Source of the DNA: Halosimplex pelagicum
GTDB taxonomy: Archaea > Halobacteriota > Halobacteria > Halobacteriales > Haloarculaceae
DNA length: 64,000 nt
Direction of reading: 5' to 3'
Assembly: GCF_013415905.1 (NCBI RefSeq)
Contig: NZ_CP058909.1
Coordinates: 1,240,001 to 1,304,000 of the forward strand
The position numbers and the translations under genes are program-made. The notes below the pieces were generated by a model that saw nothing but the letters and a program-made list of their open reading frames with translations, had not been told where the DNA came from and searched no databases. Every line of letters starts with the position of its first letter. Position 1 is the first letter of the stretch. Positions 8,977-18,780 of the stretch are shown here, piece after piece.

Positions 8977-10089
8977 ATGGATAAAAAATCTCCCAGAGTG
9001 CTTCTCATTACGCCTGGATATCCGCCGCCGCCGGGTGGGATTCAAACTGTTGTCAGGAATATTGAGCGCGGATTACGAGCACGAAATATTCCGGTTCAGG
9101 TTGTGTATATTGATCCTAGTGACTTCACGCCCAGTATCTCTGACTTGCTACCACGCCCTCGCTGGTGTTATTCGGCCAGAGCTACGGTCACGGGGAAGTA
9201 CATGTACCAAAAGACTGCCTACGATCAAGTGACACAAGAGATCGCTGATTTCGAGCCGGATATCGTTCACGCATTGCACGTCAGAAATTGGTCGGCTCTA
9301 GTTGCAGCGAACGAAGCAGAAGTGCCGACTATTCTATCGGCTCATGCTCTGGAACTGGAAGAGACACCGCTTGCACAAAAGGCAATTTCCGCTGCTGACG
9401 CTGTCCATGCAGTCAGTGAGTTTACTGGCTCACTCGTCCGCAAGATTCGGAACGAGGCTAATGTAGAGGTTATCCATCCTTCTATCAAGGTTGAAGACTA
9501 CGAAAAGGCGAAAGACTCGCTTTCCCATGATCACGAAGAAAGACCAATAGTGACAGTCGCTCGGTTTGTCGAACGGAAAAACATCGAGACAGTGATAGAG
9601 GCGTGGAAGAAGGTGGATAACCGACTAAAACAGGGGCGGAAGTTAGTCCTTGTCGGTGAAGGGCCCAAAAAGAAGGAGTTGAAACAGAGCGCATCAGACG
9701 TAGAAGACATTAAATTCACTGGATGGATTGAGGAGAGGAAGAAGCGACAGCTACTGGCAGAGTCCGCATTATTCGTTATGGTTCCCAAACAAATCGGATT
9801 TGATGTTGAAGGGTTCGGTATTGTTTATATCGAGGCCCAAGCAGCAGGCACTCCCGTGATAGGTTCTCAGACGGGGGGAGTTCCCGAAGCAGTCGGCGAA
9901 GGTGGTATAACTGTGAATGAACCCGGAAATCCGGCCGAAGTAGCAAATTGCATAGAAACACTTCTAGATGAAAGCACGCGCCAGCAATATAGTCGTAAGG
10001 CCGCCAGTCGAATTGATCAATTTGAGATCGGTGAAATCATACGAGAGCATTTAGAATCATATAGAAAAATTTACACACAGTATAAATAA
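8977..10089 (+). CDS. GT4 family glycosyltransferase
   Basis: A 370-residue GT-B enzyme. LLITPGYPPPPGGIQTVV is the N-terminal nucleotide-fold loop; VARFVERKNIE and VGEGPKKKEL open the C-terminal domain. DVEGFGIVYIEAQAAGTPV is the donor-binding EX7E segment. It should transfer a sugar to the lipid-linked glycan. It starts a second island block followed by a sulfatase-fold gene and a flippase. Base composition is intermediate between the AT-rich and GC-rich parts. Confidence 0.88.
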   Translation: MDKKSPRVLLITPGYPPPPGGIQTVVRNIERGLRARNIPVQVVYIDPSDFTPSISDLLPRPRWCYSARATVTGKYMYQKTAYDQVTQEIADFEPDIVHALHVRNWSALVAANEAEVPTILSAHALELEETPLAQKAISAADAVHAVSEFTGSLVRKIRNEANVEVIHPSIKVEDYEKAKDSLSHDHEERPIVTVARFVERKNIETVIEAWKKVDNRLKQGRKLVLVGEGPKKKELKQSASDVEDIKFTGWIEERKKRQLLAESALFVMVPKQIGFDVEGFGIVYIEAQAAGTPVIGSQTGGVPEAVGEGGITVNEPGNPAEVANCIETLLDESTRQQYSRKAASRIDQFEIGEIIREHLESYRKIYTQYK

Positions 10090-10158
10090 AACATACTCGG
10101 AGGACCAGCGTGGAAATTCGACTCAATTAAATCACTTGAGCTAATCTCGTTAGTTAAG

Positions 10159-11499
10159 ATGGCAAATATAGCAGTGGTTGTTCTCGATACGCTGCGAAAA
10201 GAGACATTTGACGAATATTTCAAGTGGCTTCCTGGGAAGCGGTTCGAAAACTGTTGGTCCCCAAGCCATTGGACAGTTCCGGTCCACGCTGCACTATTCA
10301 CGGGGCAGAGACCCGTAGAGGTCGGAACCTACGCTCGATCTCTCAATCTCGATTGCGATTTACCTACGATTGCCGAGATTCTGTCTTCAAAGGAGTATAC
10401 TACTAGAGCCTTCTCTACAAACCCAAATATTTCGAAGCGGTTTCGATTCCACCGAGGGTTTGATGAGTTTCGCGGGAACTGGCGGCTCCGCCACTTTAAT
10501 CGTGACGACCTATTTGACTGGGACACAGTCGCAGGTGAGGGGGAAGGCGTTTTCTGGAGATACGCACAAGGAGTAAAAGAATGCATTCAAAGCGATAGTG
10601 CTACCTTCCCCTCTCTATATAACGGGGTTGAAATGAAGCTAGGCCACTTTGGATTATTTGATAAATATAAAGATCAAGGGGCCGCCGAAGCGCTGCAGTA
10701 CATTTCAGGGACCAATTTCACAGAGGATGAGTTTCTCTTTCTTAATCTCATGGAGGTACATGCGCCATATGAGGTCCCTTCAGAATATCAATCCACGACT
10801 ACTCCCACCTTTCTTGGTATAGAAGAAACGATCAATAACTCGAGTGTTGACGGCAAAGAAACTAAACAAGGGTACGAAGAATGTGCAGGCTACCTTTCTG
10901 ACAAATATTCAGAGATTTTTTCTGAATTATCAAAAGATTTTGATTGGATTGTCACGTTGTCAGATCACGGGGAACTTTTTGGAGAAAACGGTGCATGGCG
11001 ACATGGTTACGGAGTATATCCCGAACTGACTCACGTGCCTCTTGTTATCTCCGATACCAGTGGGAATAAGGAGACAGTTTCCGAAGTTGTAAGCATAACT
11101 GATGTCTACGACACTATTCTCGATATTACAGGATTAGCGGATCAAATGCAAGAGATGAATAGCCTCATCGGAGACGTGCATGGCAAAGAAGTTCTCACTA
11201 GCTACCACGGAATTACGCATCAACACAAAGTAGATACCCTGCGAGACCGAGGGTTCGATTCAAGAACAATTGAACAGTATGATGCACCTGTTTACGGTTT
11301 AGTATCGAAAGATGGGGAGTACATCTACCGGGATGTTCATGGAGTTCACGGGTTTCCTGACATCGACAAAGTGACGGAGGAAGCGGAGCAAATACTAAAT
11401 TCCGCAGTTGATGAGATATCGAGCATTGACCGAAATGACAATAAAATAGATCTAAACGATTCGGCTCGCTCACAGCTTGAGGAACTCGGATATATATAA
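10159..11499 (+). CDS. sulfatase/alkaline-phosphatase superfamily protein
   Basis: A 446-residue protein with the sulfatase fold. VVVLDTLRKETFDEY gives the first metal-binding Asp. SPSHWTVPVHAALFTGQRP sits where the nucleophile loop lies, with Ser/Thr instead of a CxPxR cysteine. The late VTLSDHGELFGENG is the second metal motif (DHG). Such proteins in Agl loci are thought to hydrolyse or transfer sulfate or phosphate groups on glycans. It lies nine bases before the flippase gene, so they are probably co-transcribed. Without the formylglycine motif, a phospho- or transfer reaction is as likely as sulfate hydrolysis. Confidence 0.82.
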   Translation: MANIAVVVLDTLRKETFDEYFKWLPGKRFENCWSPSHWTVPVHAALFTGQRPVEVGTYARSLNLDCDLPTIAEILSSKEYTTRAFSTNPNISKRFRFHRGFDEFRGNWRLRHFNRDDLFDWDTVAGEGEGVFWRYAQGVKECIQSDSATFPSLYNGVEMKLGHFGLFDKYKDQGAAEALQYISGTNFTEDEFLFLNLMEVHAPYEVPSEYQSTTTPTFLGIEETINNSSVDGKETKQGYEECAGYLSDKYSEIFSELSKDFDWIVTLSDHGELFGENGAWRHGYGVYPELTHVPLVISDTSGNKETVSEVVSITDVYDTILDITGLADQMQEMNSLIGDVHGKEVLTSYHGITHQHKVDTLRDRGFDSRTIEQYDAPVYGLVSKDGEYIYRDVHGVHGFPDIDKVTEEAEQILNSAVDEISSIDRNDNKIDLNDSARSQLEELGYI

Positions 11500-11507
11500 A
11501 AATACAT

Positions 11508-12986
11508 ATGAGTGAGACGAAGGATGAGTTTACAGAACTAGTACTGGGTTCTGGTGTCCTCTTATCCGGCCAAATCGTCGGGAAGATCCTCGCGCTTGGT
11601 GGGCACGTTTTACTTGTACGACTGCTTGACCCTCATTTATTTGGTCGATTGTCTCTCGCCCATACGGTGATACTCATATTCTCTCCATTTGTGATGCTCG
11701 GAATCCCCAATGGAATCACTCGAATGATCGCTGCTAGCGATACTCAACGAACAAAAAGCGATATGGCAATTGGTGGGGGAGTGATCATGGTTATAACGGG
11801 GTGCCTTGTTTCGATCTGTCTAATTTATTTCAGGGGCTTCGCTGCAGAAGTAGTCAACGCCACGCAGGCAGCTCCTCTCCTCGTGTGGTTCGCACCGCTT
11901 CTCGTTCTCAAACCGATTGGGCAAACTACTTTGTCAATCGTGCGAACTTACGGCGAGTCCGGAAAAGCAGCGGTGATGCGAGACATCACTCCGAAGGTGG
12001 CAGCGATAGTATCTTTGCTCCTTGTTTCGGCTATAGCAACCCCCTATCAGGGAGCTATCGCGTATTGGCTCGTGGGAGCTATCACTATGATCTTGACTGG
12101 AACATATTTTGTTAATTCCTTAGTTGGTTTGCCAACGTTATTTTCGCGTATTCCGGATAGAAACAATCTAGCTCGGCTTGTTAGTCATTCATGGCCTCTT
12201 GCCATTGAGGGAGGATTCATGCTACTCATGACGCGGTTTGACCTTCTCGCTATCGGATATTTCCTATCTGAGACGGAAGTCGGTTATTATCGTTCTGTCC
12301 AACCGTTAGCGGTAGCAACACTCTTCATTTTGAATTCATTTGTATTTCTCTACCTACCATTAGCGACAGAGTATTTTGAGGATGATCGGTTAGAGGATAT
12401 ACAATACCTCTATACGCGGACTACGAAGTGGGTTGTCGTATCAACTCTACCTTTACTTATCGTCTTTGGAGTGTTTCCCAACGACGTAATTCGGGTGTTC
12501 CTCTCAAATGCATACAGCCCGGCCGCATTACCATTCGCAGTTCTTTTATTAGGAATGTTCGCACGTGTAGTGGTGGGACCAAACGGCGCTACTATTAAAG
12601 CAATCAATAAGACAAGAGTGAATTTATTGTCGTCTTCTGTTGGTGTAATCACTAATATCTGTTTGAATATTGTATTGATACCACAATATCAAATGGTAGG
12701 GGCTGCCACCGCAACTGCTCTAGGATATCTTATCTATAATGGCACGGAAGTTATAGTACTTTACTCGCTACACCGAATCCAGCCGTTCTCGCTCGATCTT
12801 GTCAAACTGCTATTGGTTCTCGCGGGGATAACGGTCCTAATGCAATGGCGTTTTACCGGGACATACGGTCTAATCGAACTCATCGGTATCGGTATCGCTC
12901 TTGCAACGCTAACACTCGTTTTATCGTTGGCAACTGGGACAATCAAAATATCCGAAGTTCAAGATCTGTTAGATTCCTCAAGATAG
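11508..12986 (+). CDS. Wzx-like oligosaccharide flippase (MOP superfamily)
   Basis: A 492-residue polytopic membrane protein with about 14 hydrophobic segments. It has the family opening (LGSGVLLSGQIVGKILALGG) and a mid-protein repeat of the fold (LFSRIPDRNNLARLVSHSWPLAIEGG). It should move the completed lipid-linked glycan across the membrane so that the outer-face enzymes can use it. It follows the sulfatase-fold gene by nine bases. No frame damage is seen. Confidence 0.88.
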   Translation: MSETKDEFTELVLGSGVLLSGQIVGKILALGGHVLLVRLLDPHLFGRLSLAHTVILIFSPFVMLGIPNGITRMIAASDTQRTKSDMAIGGGVIMVITGCLVSICLIYFRGFAAEVVNATQAAPLLVWFAPLLVLKPIGQTTLSIVRTYGESGKAAVMRDITPKVAAIVSLLLVSAIATPYQGAIAYWLVGAITMILTGTYFVNSLVGLPTLFSRIPDRNNLARLVSHSWPLAIEGGFMLLMTRFDLLAIGYFLSETEVGYYRSVQPLAVATLFILNSFVFLYLPLATEYFEDDRLEDIQYLYTRTTKWVVVSTLPLLIVFGVFPNDVIRVFLSNAYSPAALPFAVLLLGMFARVVVGPNGATIKAINKTRVNLLSSSVGVITNICLNIVLIPQYQMVGAATATALGYLIYNGTEVIVLYSLHRIQPFSLDLVKLLLVLAGITVLMQWRFTGTYGLIELIGIGIALATLTLVLSLATGTIKISEVQDLLDSSR

Positions 12987-13024
12987 CAGTTTACGAACGC
13001 TCTTGGGAAGTACGTTGTTGATTT

Positions 13025-13928
13025 TCAGAGCGCGGCGTCAAGAGCATATTTGAGCGCTTCGTCACCTGGTTTTCTGTAGATTTCACGGCGGAGTTGGAAG
13101 GCTCTGAGATGCGGTGTTAGCTTGTCATTCTAGACGCCTCGGTAAGGCGAGAGCCACCGTCGCGTCAGCGATGTGTGGCTCTCGCAGCCGTTGATGTGTA
13201 CCTACGCTGACGGCGACTCGCCGTCAGCGTATTTACTATCGCCGTGGACGACGTACTCGAGGTCGAACTCATCGTCGTCCCTAGCGGATCGTAGTCCTCG
13301 AAATCCATCGGTATAGATGGTCAACGACTCCTGTTCGTGGTCGGCAAGCAGGAGTCGAACGGTCGATTCGGTGGCGGATTTCGCTGGTACAACATACCTC
13401 TCATCAGCGCCGCGATCGACCAGCGTGAACACCGGCGGTTTGTCGCCAGCGTACGATCCTCGGCCACGCGTGGACAGGCCACGCGAGCGTGACTCCCCTG
13501 TCCGCTCGCGGCCTTTGAGGCCAGCAGAGACATACACTTCATCGATTTCGACCGGCCCGGACAGCGTGATCGGAGGCGCGTTGAGCGCTCTGACGAAGCG
13601 CTCGACGCGCCATCTTACCGTCTTGTAAGATCAAGTTCAGCCTCGATCTGGCGAAGGCTCGTGTTGAACCGTACGAACACGTAGATCGTGAAGTACCATT
13701 CTTTCAGTGTGAGCTTCGAATGGGCGAAGATTGTCCCGGTCTTGTCGTGAACGTGCGACCCCAATTCTTACACAGGTACCGCTGATACACCCAATAGCTG
13801 CCGTTTCTAACCGTTAGGTCAGAACGGCAGCGGGGGCACTTGACACCATCACGCCAGCGAACCTGCTGCAACAGGTCCGCTGCAGCCGATTCCGACACGA
13901 ATCGGCTTGTTGGGAACATATCGGGCAC
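13025..13928 (-). pseudogene. IS1595-family transposase remnant
   Basis: The minus strand holds an N-terminal zinc-ribbon part (WRDGVKCPRCRSDLTVRNG, then CKNWG), a central ISXO2-like DDE part (VDRGADERYVVPAKSATEST, YVVHGDSKYADGE) and a tail (CESHTSLTRRWLSPYRGV). They lie in different frames with internal stops, and the second zinc-ribbon knuckle has lost a cysteine. This is a decayed insertion sequence between the flippase and a sulfatase-fold gene. Confidence 0.8.
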
Positions 13929-14005
13929 CGCTGACGCGGTGCCCTTGCCCTCTTCGACTTTCAGCCGCAGCTCGCACCGTCAACAATCTCCTATGCAAGA
14001 GCGGT

Positions 14006-14968
14006 TTACGAATCGACATACCCAAGTGCCTTCAAATTGTCCATGGCTGATTGTCCGTTACCGTCGACTGGAGTTATCTCAGGGGTGTGCGTACATTTAT
14101 CAGAGGCGGTTGTCTGAACCCAGGGTACGTTCCGGATTACCGGATGAAGAACCGTAGTGGGATGTCCGTATATCCCCATCTCACCGAAAGCTTCTCCATG
14201 ATCTGCAGAAATCACTACTGATTCAGCATCCACGTTTTCTAAAAGGAGTTCAACTTCGTCCAAGACAGCGCGCAACTCGTAGATGTAACTCTCCCAAACA
14301 ACCTCCTTATCTCCTCCTGATCGAAGGTATTCGAAGGGGTCTGATTCGTGAGGTTTCAGTTCCCGGTCCTCTTCGAATGCCTTCGCGGTATATGGGCTGT
14401 GCGGTTGGTTATAGTGAAGAATTGTGCGCTCAAATTCCAAACTATCGTCGCGGGAAACCGAGATTGCTCGTTCAGTAACGTATCTAGCCGGAGTATATCC
14501 TTCCTCGTGCTCGTATACTCCTTCGGGTTCGTACTGCCATGCATGATCGAGGAGGCCGAATTTATCATGTTTAGCTGGCGTATAGTCTGTCCAAGCAAAG
14601 GGGGGATTTTCGTGATCAACCGGCGTCTTTCTGTCTTGAAGGATTCGTCCTGCCCACCCATTAGCGGAGATGTATGCGGTTTTTTCAATATCTTCCCCAT
14701 TATCTTGGTCGAATGTAGCGCACATCCAACCAAGAGAGCTACTCCCGACAGAGAAGATTGAATTAACGTTCTCAATGAAATCATAATCACTGGCGACCTC
14801 TTGGAGTGCATCTGTTCGGCAGGTATCTAATAAAATAAGAAGATCCCACTCGCGGTCGTATACATTCATGCCAACCGGATAGTGAGAAAGAATAGAGAGC
14901 ATTACAGGCTGATAGAGGTTCCTACCTACCCAACGAGCCGCACGTCCAAGGAATTGACTGTTCAGCAT
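14006..14968 (-). CDS. sulfatase-fold hydrolase
   Basis: A 320-residue protein of the alkaline-phosphatase/sulfatase superfamily. LLILLDTCRTDALQEV gives the first metal Asp and a cysteine near the nucleophile position. HYNQPHSPYTAKAFEED is the central motif and VVISADHGEAFGEMGIYGHP the second metal site. It is related to the gene at 17453-18265. Orientation is opposite to the flippase block. Probably modifies surface glycans or phosphoglycans; the substrate is unknown. Confidence 0.82.
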   Translation of the reverse strand: MLNSQFLGRAARWVGRNLYQPVMLSILSHYPVGMNVYDREWDLLILLDTCRTDALQEVASDYDFIENVNSIFSVGSSSLGWMCATFDQDNGEDIEKTAYISANGWAGRILQDRKTPVDHENPPFAWTDYTPAKHDKFGLLDHAWQYEPEGVYEHEEGYTPARYVTERAISVSRDDSLEFERTILHYNQPHSPYTAKAFEEDRELKPHESDPFEYLRSGGDKEVVWESYIYELRAVLDEVELLLENVDAESVVISADHGEAFGEMGIYGHPTTVLHPVIRNVPWVQTTASDKCTHTPEITPVDGNGQSAMDNLKALGYVDS

Positions 14969-15340
14969 GCAGAATTAGTTTTATTGAGTCCACCAAAAGG
15001 TATCGATAAGCTATTCTGATTGTGAAACGCATGAATATGTCGGTATAGTTATGGACAGTAATCAAATGATTCCGAATAGGAAAAGTAATCCTCTGTATTT
15101 ATTGATTAAAAGACATTCACGGGATCAATCTTGCCATACCTGGTGGTTTGATGGAAGGAACCTCCTAGTTCACAGTGACACACTGAGCCGAGAGGAGACC
15201 CAGTTCGAGAAGTAAGGTACGTAAACTCCCAGCAGAGGTTATTTGCATCTTCACCCCCCATGCCTTCCGTGGTTCAACAGAGTAGACTGCAGCTATAGTA
15301 ACCGTTAGAACGTTCTACTCGGAGATTGTTGCTGTGATCA
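14969..15340. other. non-coding stretch
   Basis: About 370 AT-leaning bases between a sulfatase-fold gene and an IS630 remnant. An AATAAAAC element about 20 bases upstream of the sulfatase ATG could be its promoter. No other gene is seen. Confidence 0.6.
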
Positions 15341-16310
15341 ATGGACCACCTCAACGAGATCTCCATCGAAGAACTCTAAGATGCCTTGGATAACATCGAG
15401 GGAAACAAGCCGACACAACGGTTGTTAGCCGCGATCGCGTACAGGAACGGTGTAACGAATCCGAACTTGCAGAGTGGCACGACACCGGTCGAAGAACGAT
15501 CTACAGTTGGCTCATGCGACTTGATACGGACGAACCGCTTGAGCAAGCCGTGTCTGATGTTCATCAATCCTTGAGATAACAAAAATCTCAGAATCACAGC
15601 AAAAAGAGTTCGAACAAGCCGTTTACGAACTGCCCGGGGAAGTCGGGATTGACGCGCCGGCGTGGACACCGGCGCTCCTCCAGGAGTTCCTCGAAGACTC
15701 CTACGGCGTCGAGTACTCCTATCCGAGTTGCCGGCAGCTGCTGAAAGAAGCTGATTAAGTTATCAAAAACTACGCCGTACAGCTGTTGAATCCAAAGAAT
15801 GCGGCCAGAGGAGTTCTACGACGAGATGAAAAAGCGAGCGGAGATGGACGCCACAATAGTCTGCATCAATCAAACCAAGAAATCTGTGCAGGTCGAGCCG
15901 TGTACCGTGTGGTCTCCGCACGGCCCGCGGCCGACCGTCGAACTTTCCGGCCAACGCAACTGAACGTGCCTGCTTGGTGCGATCACCGAAGATGCTGACT
16001 ACTTTTTCTCACGGTTCACCGAGTACGTCACCACCGATCACGTAAAACATTTCATTCTGTTGTTGTGCGGAGAATTCGAAGAAGACTTGATCGTCGTACT
16101 GGATGGGGCACCGTACTTCTAGGCATCGGCCGTCACGGATCTGGCGGCCCGTGACGATCTCGCCTTCATCACATTACCAGCGTATTCGCCGGAACTCAAC
16201 CCTGTCGAAGAGTGCTATTGACAATTCCATGACTATTTGAGCAACGGTTCTTCGACTCACTAGCCGAATCGACGACGATCGATACTGCCCTCAACAGCTC
16301 TCTTTCCTAA
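15341..16310 (+). pseudogene. IS630-family transposase remnant
   Basis: The plus strand begins MDHLNEISIEEL followed at once by a TAA stop (15377). It continues with LDNIEGNKPTQRLLAAIAY, a helix-turn-helix (GRRTIYSWLMRLDTDEPLEQ after frame correction) and the C-terminal DDE part (LDGAPYF, SPELNPVEECY), each broken by stops or frameshifts. The motif order is that of haloarchaeal IS630 transposases. It is not functional. Confidence 0.8.
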
Positions 16311-16382
16311 AATAAGTGACCATTTCAAACGAATGCGATAATGTCGTTCAAATCATCAATAGCGGTATCTTGATAATTAAGA

Positions 16383-17450
16383 GAGGGTGTCATAGAACTC
16401 TTCTCACACCGTGATGATCGTACTTCCCGGATTGTCTCCACGTTCGTAGTTGGTGATAGCGACGACAAGGCGAAGGCACAGGGCAAGAAACACCTGCGCT
16501 CGTGCGTGGACGCGGCCTCGGGCGTGCGTTCGCCCGAGGCCGCAGTCCTTCACTGATTCGTTGGTTCGTTCGACTCCAGTACGGCGGTTGTACGTCTCAT
16601 CCAACGTGGACTGCTTCAGCTGAACATCCTCGCTGTGTTGTTCGATGCGGTCTTCGACCCTGTACTCGATGTCTTTCGGGTCGTCAGTGTTTCGCGCGTT
16701 GTACGGAGCGACTGGCACGACCCCTGCGGCCAGCAGGTGGTCGTGCCAGTCGAGCGTGTCGTAGGCGCTGTCACCGACCATCCAGATCGGCTTGGCGACG
16801 GCGAGCGCGTCACGTGTGACGCGCATCGCCGTCTCCTCTGGCGCTTGCTTACTCTCGGTGAACTCGGCGGCAATCGGGATCTTTTGCCCGGTCGAGACGA
16901 TTGTGCAACCGTAGCCGTAGTAGTACTCGTCGTCGGTTGGATCGTAGCACTTTGACGCGTCTTGATCGGCGGGCTCCGCCCTCACGTCGGTTGAATCGAT
17001 ACAGTAGGTCAAGTCGAGCAGGCCGCGTCGGGCGGCCTGCTCGACGAGTCGGTCAAAGACCTCGTCAACGACGTGTTCGAGGTCGGTGAGAAAGCGATCG
17101 ACCGCGTCTCTCGACGGCGGTCGATCGAACCCACAGCTCAGCCAAACGACCGTGTTCTGAAGCTCCCGCTCAACGGGACGAATGCCGTAGATGTCGTGGT
17201 AGTAGCAATGGAGGAAGCCACGCATCAACTCTGGTGGTTCATGCTCTCGTGTTCGCCCCGTCTCCGCCGGGGCGAACACGTCGAACTCTTCGAGAAACTC
17301 GAAGGAGAGATGCTCAAACAACGCTAGCGTCTCGGTTTCCGCGACATTGAAGAACGACTCTACCGAAGGATCATCTTGCAGGGTCGCTGAACTCATCCAC
17401 CTCAGCGTTCACCCTGCTCTTTGGTGTGCTACTCGTTCTATGACACCCTC
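16383..17450 (-). mobile_element. complete IS5-family insertion sequence with perfect inverted ends and 8-bp duplication
   Basis: Both ends carry the perfect 16-bp inverted repeat GAGGGTGTCATAGAAC (16383-16398; complement at 17435-17450). The bases AATTAAGA occur immediately outside both ends (16375-16382 and 17451-17458), a clean 8-bp target duplication. It contains one intact transposase. Sequence evidence suggests a recent, probably active insertion. Confidence 0.93.
16404..17396 (-). CDS. IS5-family transposase
   Basis: A 330-residue DDE transposase with catalytic residues visible in YCIDSTDVRAEP (D), WMVGDSAYDTLDWH (D) and GVERTNESVKDCGLGR (E, with the YREK-like signature region). An N-terminal helical DNA-binding region precedes them (HEPPELMRGFLHCYYHDIYG). 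No frame damage. It mobilises the element at 16383-17450 and perhaps the non-autonomous element at 59493-59869, which has matching ends. Confidence 0.9.
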   Translation of the reverse strand: MSSATLQDDPSVESFFNVAETETLALFEHLSFEFLEEFDVFAPAETGRTREHEPPELMRGFLHCYYHDIYGIRPVERELQNTVVWLSCGFDRPPSRDAVDRFLTDLEHVVDEVFDRLVEQAARRGLLDLTYCIDSTDVRAEPADQDASKCYDPTDDEYYYGYGCTIVSTGQKIPIAAEFTESKQAPEETAMRVTRDALAVAKPIWMVGDSAYDTLDWHDHLLAAGVVPVAPYNARNTDDPKDIEYRVEDRIEQHSEDVQLKQSTLDETYNRRTGVERTNESVKDCGLGRTHARGRVHARAQVFLALCLRLVVAITNYERGDNPGSTIITV

Positions 17451-17452
17451 AA

Positions 17453-18265
17453 TTAAGATTCAACCTCAAGCCAAGGCACGAAAACCATTGAGGGAGCGTA
17501 CAGGCCCGGTACATGGCCATACAACCCATATTCTCCAAATGCCTCGCCATGGTCTGCAGTGATGACGATATCGCCGGAGAGGTCAGATAGTAGATCATTG
17601 ATGTCGTCAAGAACGATACGCAAATTTTCATGAAATGCTTGTTCGATTGTATCTAACGACAACTCGTCGAAAATTGGTCGCCAATTCATCGAGTTCAGGA
17701 TTTGGTTCTGCCGGTGTGTTGTAGAAGGCGTTTCTTCACCTATGAACGGGTGATGGGGCTGTAAATAATGAACTATGAGTCGTTTATCTGGGAACTCACT
17801 GTGTAACTCCCGAGCAGCATCACTAACTGGTCCTGGTGGTTGGGTGTTTCTCTTCTCATTCCACTCATCTTTCCAAACTGGTTCGAGATGATAGAATGGA
17901 TTCTCTACCCCAACCCAGTTTTTAAGTTTAGTTCTGGATACTTGGGGGTTCCCCGCTACATAGACGATGTCAGAACAGTCACGATCGAAATTTTCCCTCA
18001 TCCATTCGACCGTGTGGGTTCCCTTGGAGGGGATTTTACTAAGTTTGCCGTCAATGTGGCTTATCTCCTTAAAATGGTCAAAATTACAAGCATCTAGGAC
18101 TATTAATACATCCCAAGATTCATCAACAACTGAAACCGGGTCTAAACGGTATCTATTTGGAAGGAAGGCCGCCCGGAGCGTGATAGAATGAAAATTCTCT
18201 TTCCCATTTTTATACCGCTTGATTAGTTTTTGCGTATCCCGAATAACGGAGGTCATACTAGCCAT
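17453..18265 (-). CDS. sulfatase-fold hydrolase
   Basis: A 270-residue protein related to that at 14006-14968: VLIVLDACNFDHFKEI (first metal Asp, Cys nearby), VHYLQPHHPFIGEE and IVITADHGEAFGEYGLYGH (second metal site). It is shorter at the C-terminus than its relative. The IS5 element at 16383-17450 inserted exactly at its stop codon, and the 8-bp duplication contains the TAA, so the protein end is preserved or only slightly changed. Start could be the first Met or the one three codons later. Confidence 0.8.
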   Translation of the reverse strand: MASMTSVIRDTQKLIKRYKNGKENFHSITLRAAFLPNRYRLDPVSVVDESWDVLIVLDACNFDHFKEISHIDGKLSKIPSKGTHTVEWMRENFDRDCSDIVYVAGNPQVSRTKLKNWVGVENPFYHLEPVWKDEWNEKRNTQPPGPVSDAARELHSEFPDKRLIVHYLQPHHPFIGEETPSTTHRQNQILNSMNWRPIFDELSLDTIEQAFHENLRIVLDDINDLLSDLSGDIVITADHGEAFGEYGLYGHVPGLYAPSMVFVPWLEVES

Positions 18266-18780
18266 TCAACATCATATTGTATATATCCCATGATTGTGGA
18301 GGGGGAGGGAGGATTATTATCATCCCTTCTCTTGGTTGCTATGATATTTTTGGAAGGTTTGCACGGATTGATCAACTCATTCAGCCAATCCCAAGGTGAA
18401 AATAGCTACTACCATGTAGTAAATATCACTTGGACTGGACTGATGGCGAGTGACGGAGGTCTATGCGGGGTATCACTGACCAGTAACTGCTCTGTTGAAT
18501 TCGATGACAGCGCCCGGATCAGCGGGTTAGCATCCAGTGTTTGAGCGGAATTGGCGACAAGTGGCTGGTCTGATCTGATTCCCGCTGTCCAAACTCGCTC
18601 TCTCGATCACAGTCTACGTGTGAGAATCCACACCACTGGTGCCTGAAGGCGTGTCTCCAACCTCAATCCCCGGGCTGTCTGCGAATTCAACAGCACACAC
18701 TCGCTGGTTGTGGGCGCGGCGGACATCTTCTCAAGGGAGATCTATGATTCTCAACCAGTGGCCTCATAATTGTTTCTGGT
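18266..18780. other. non-coding stretch
   Basis: About 500 bases upstream of the sulfatase-fold gene, extending to the edge of the next insertion sequence. Short open frames exist on both strands but none has recognisable protein character. Probably old IS debris plus a promoter. Confidence 0.5.
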
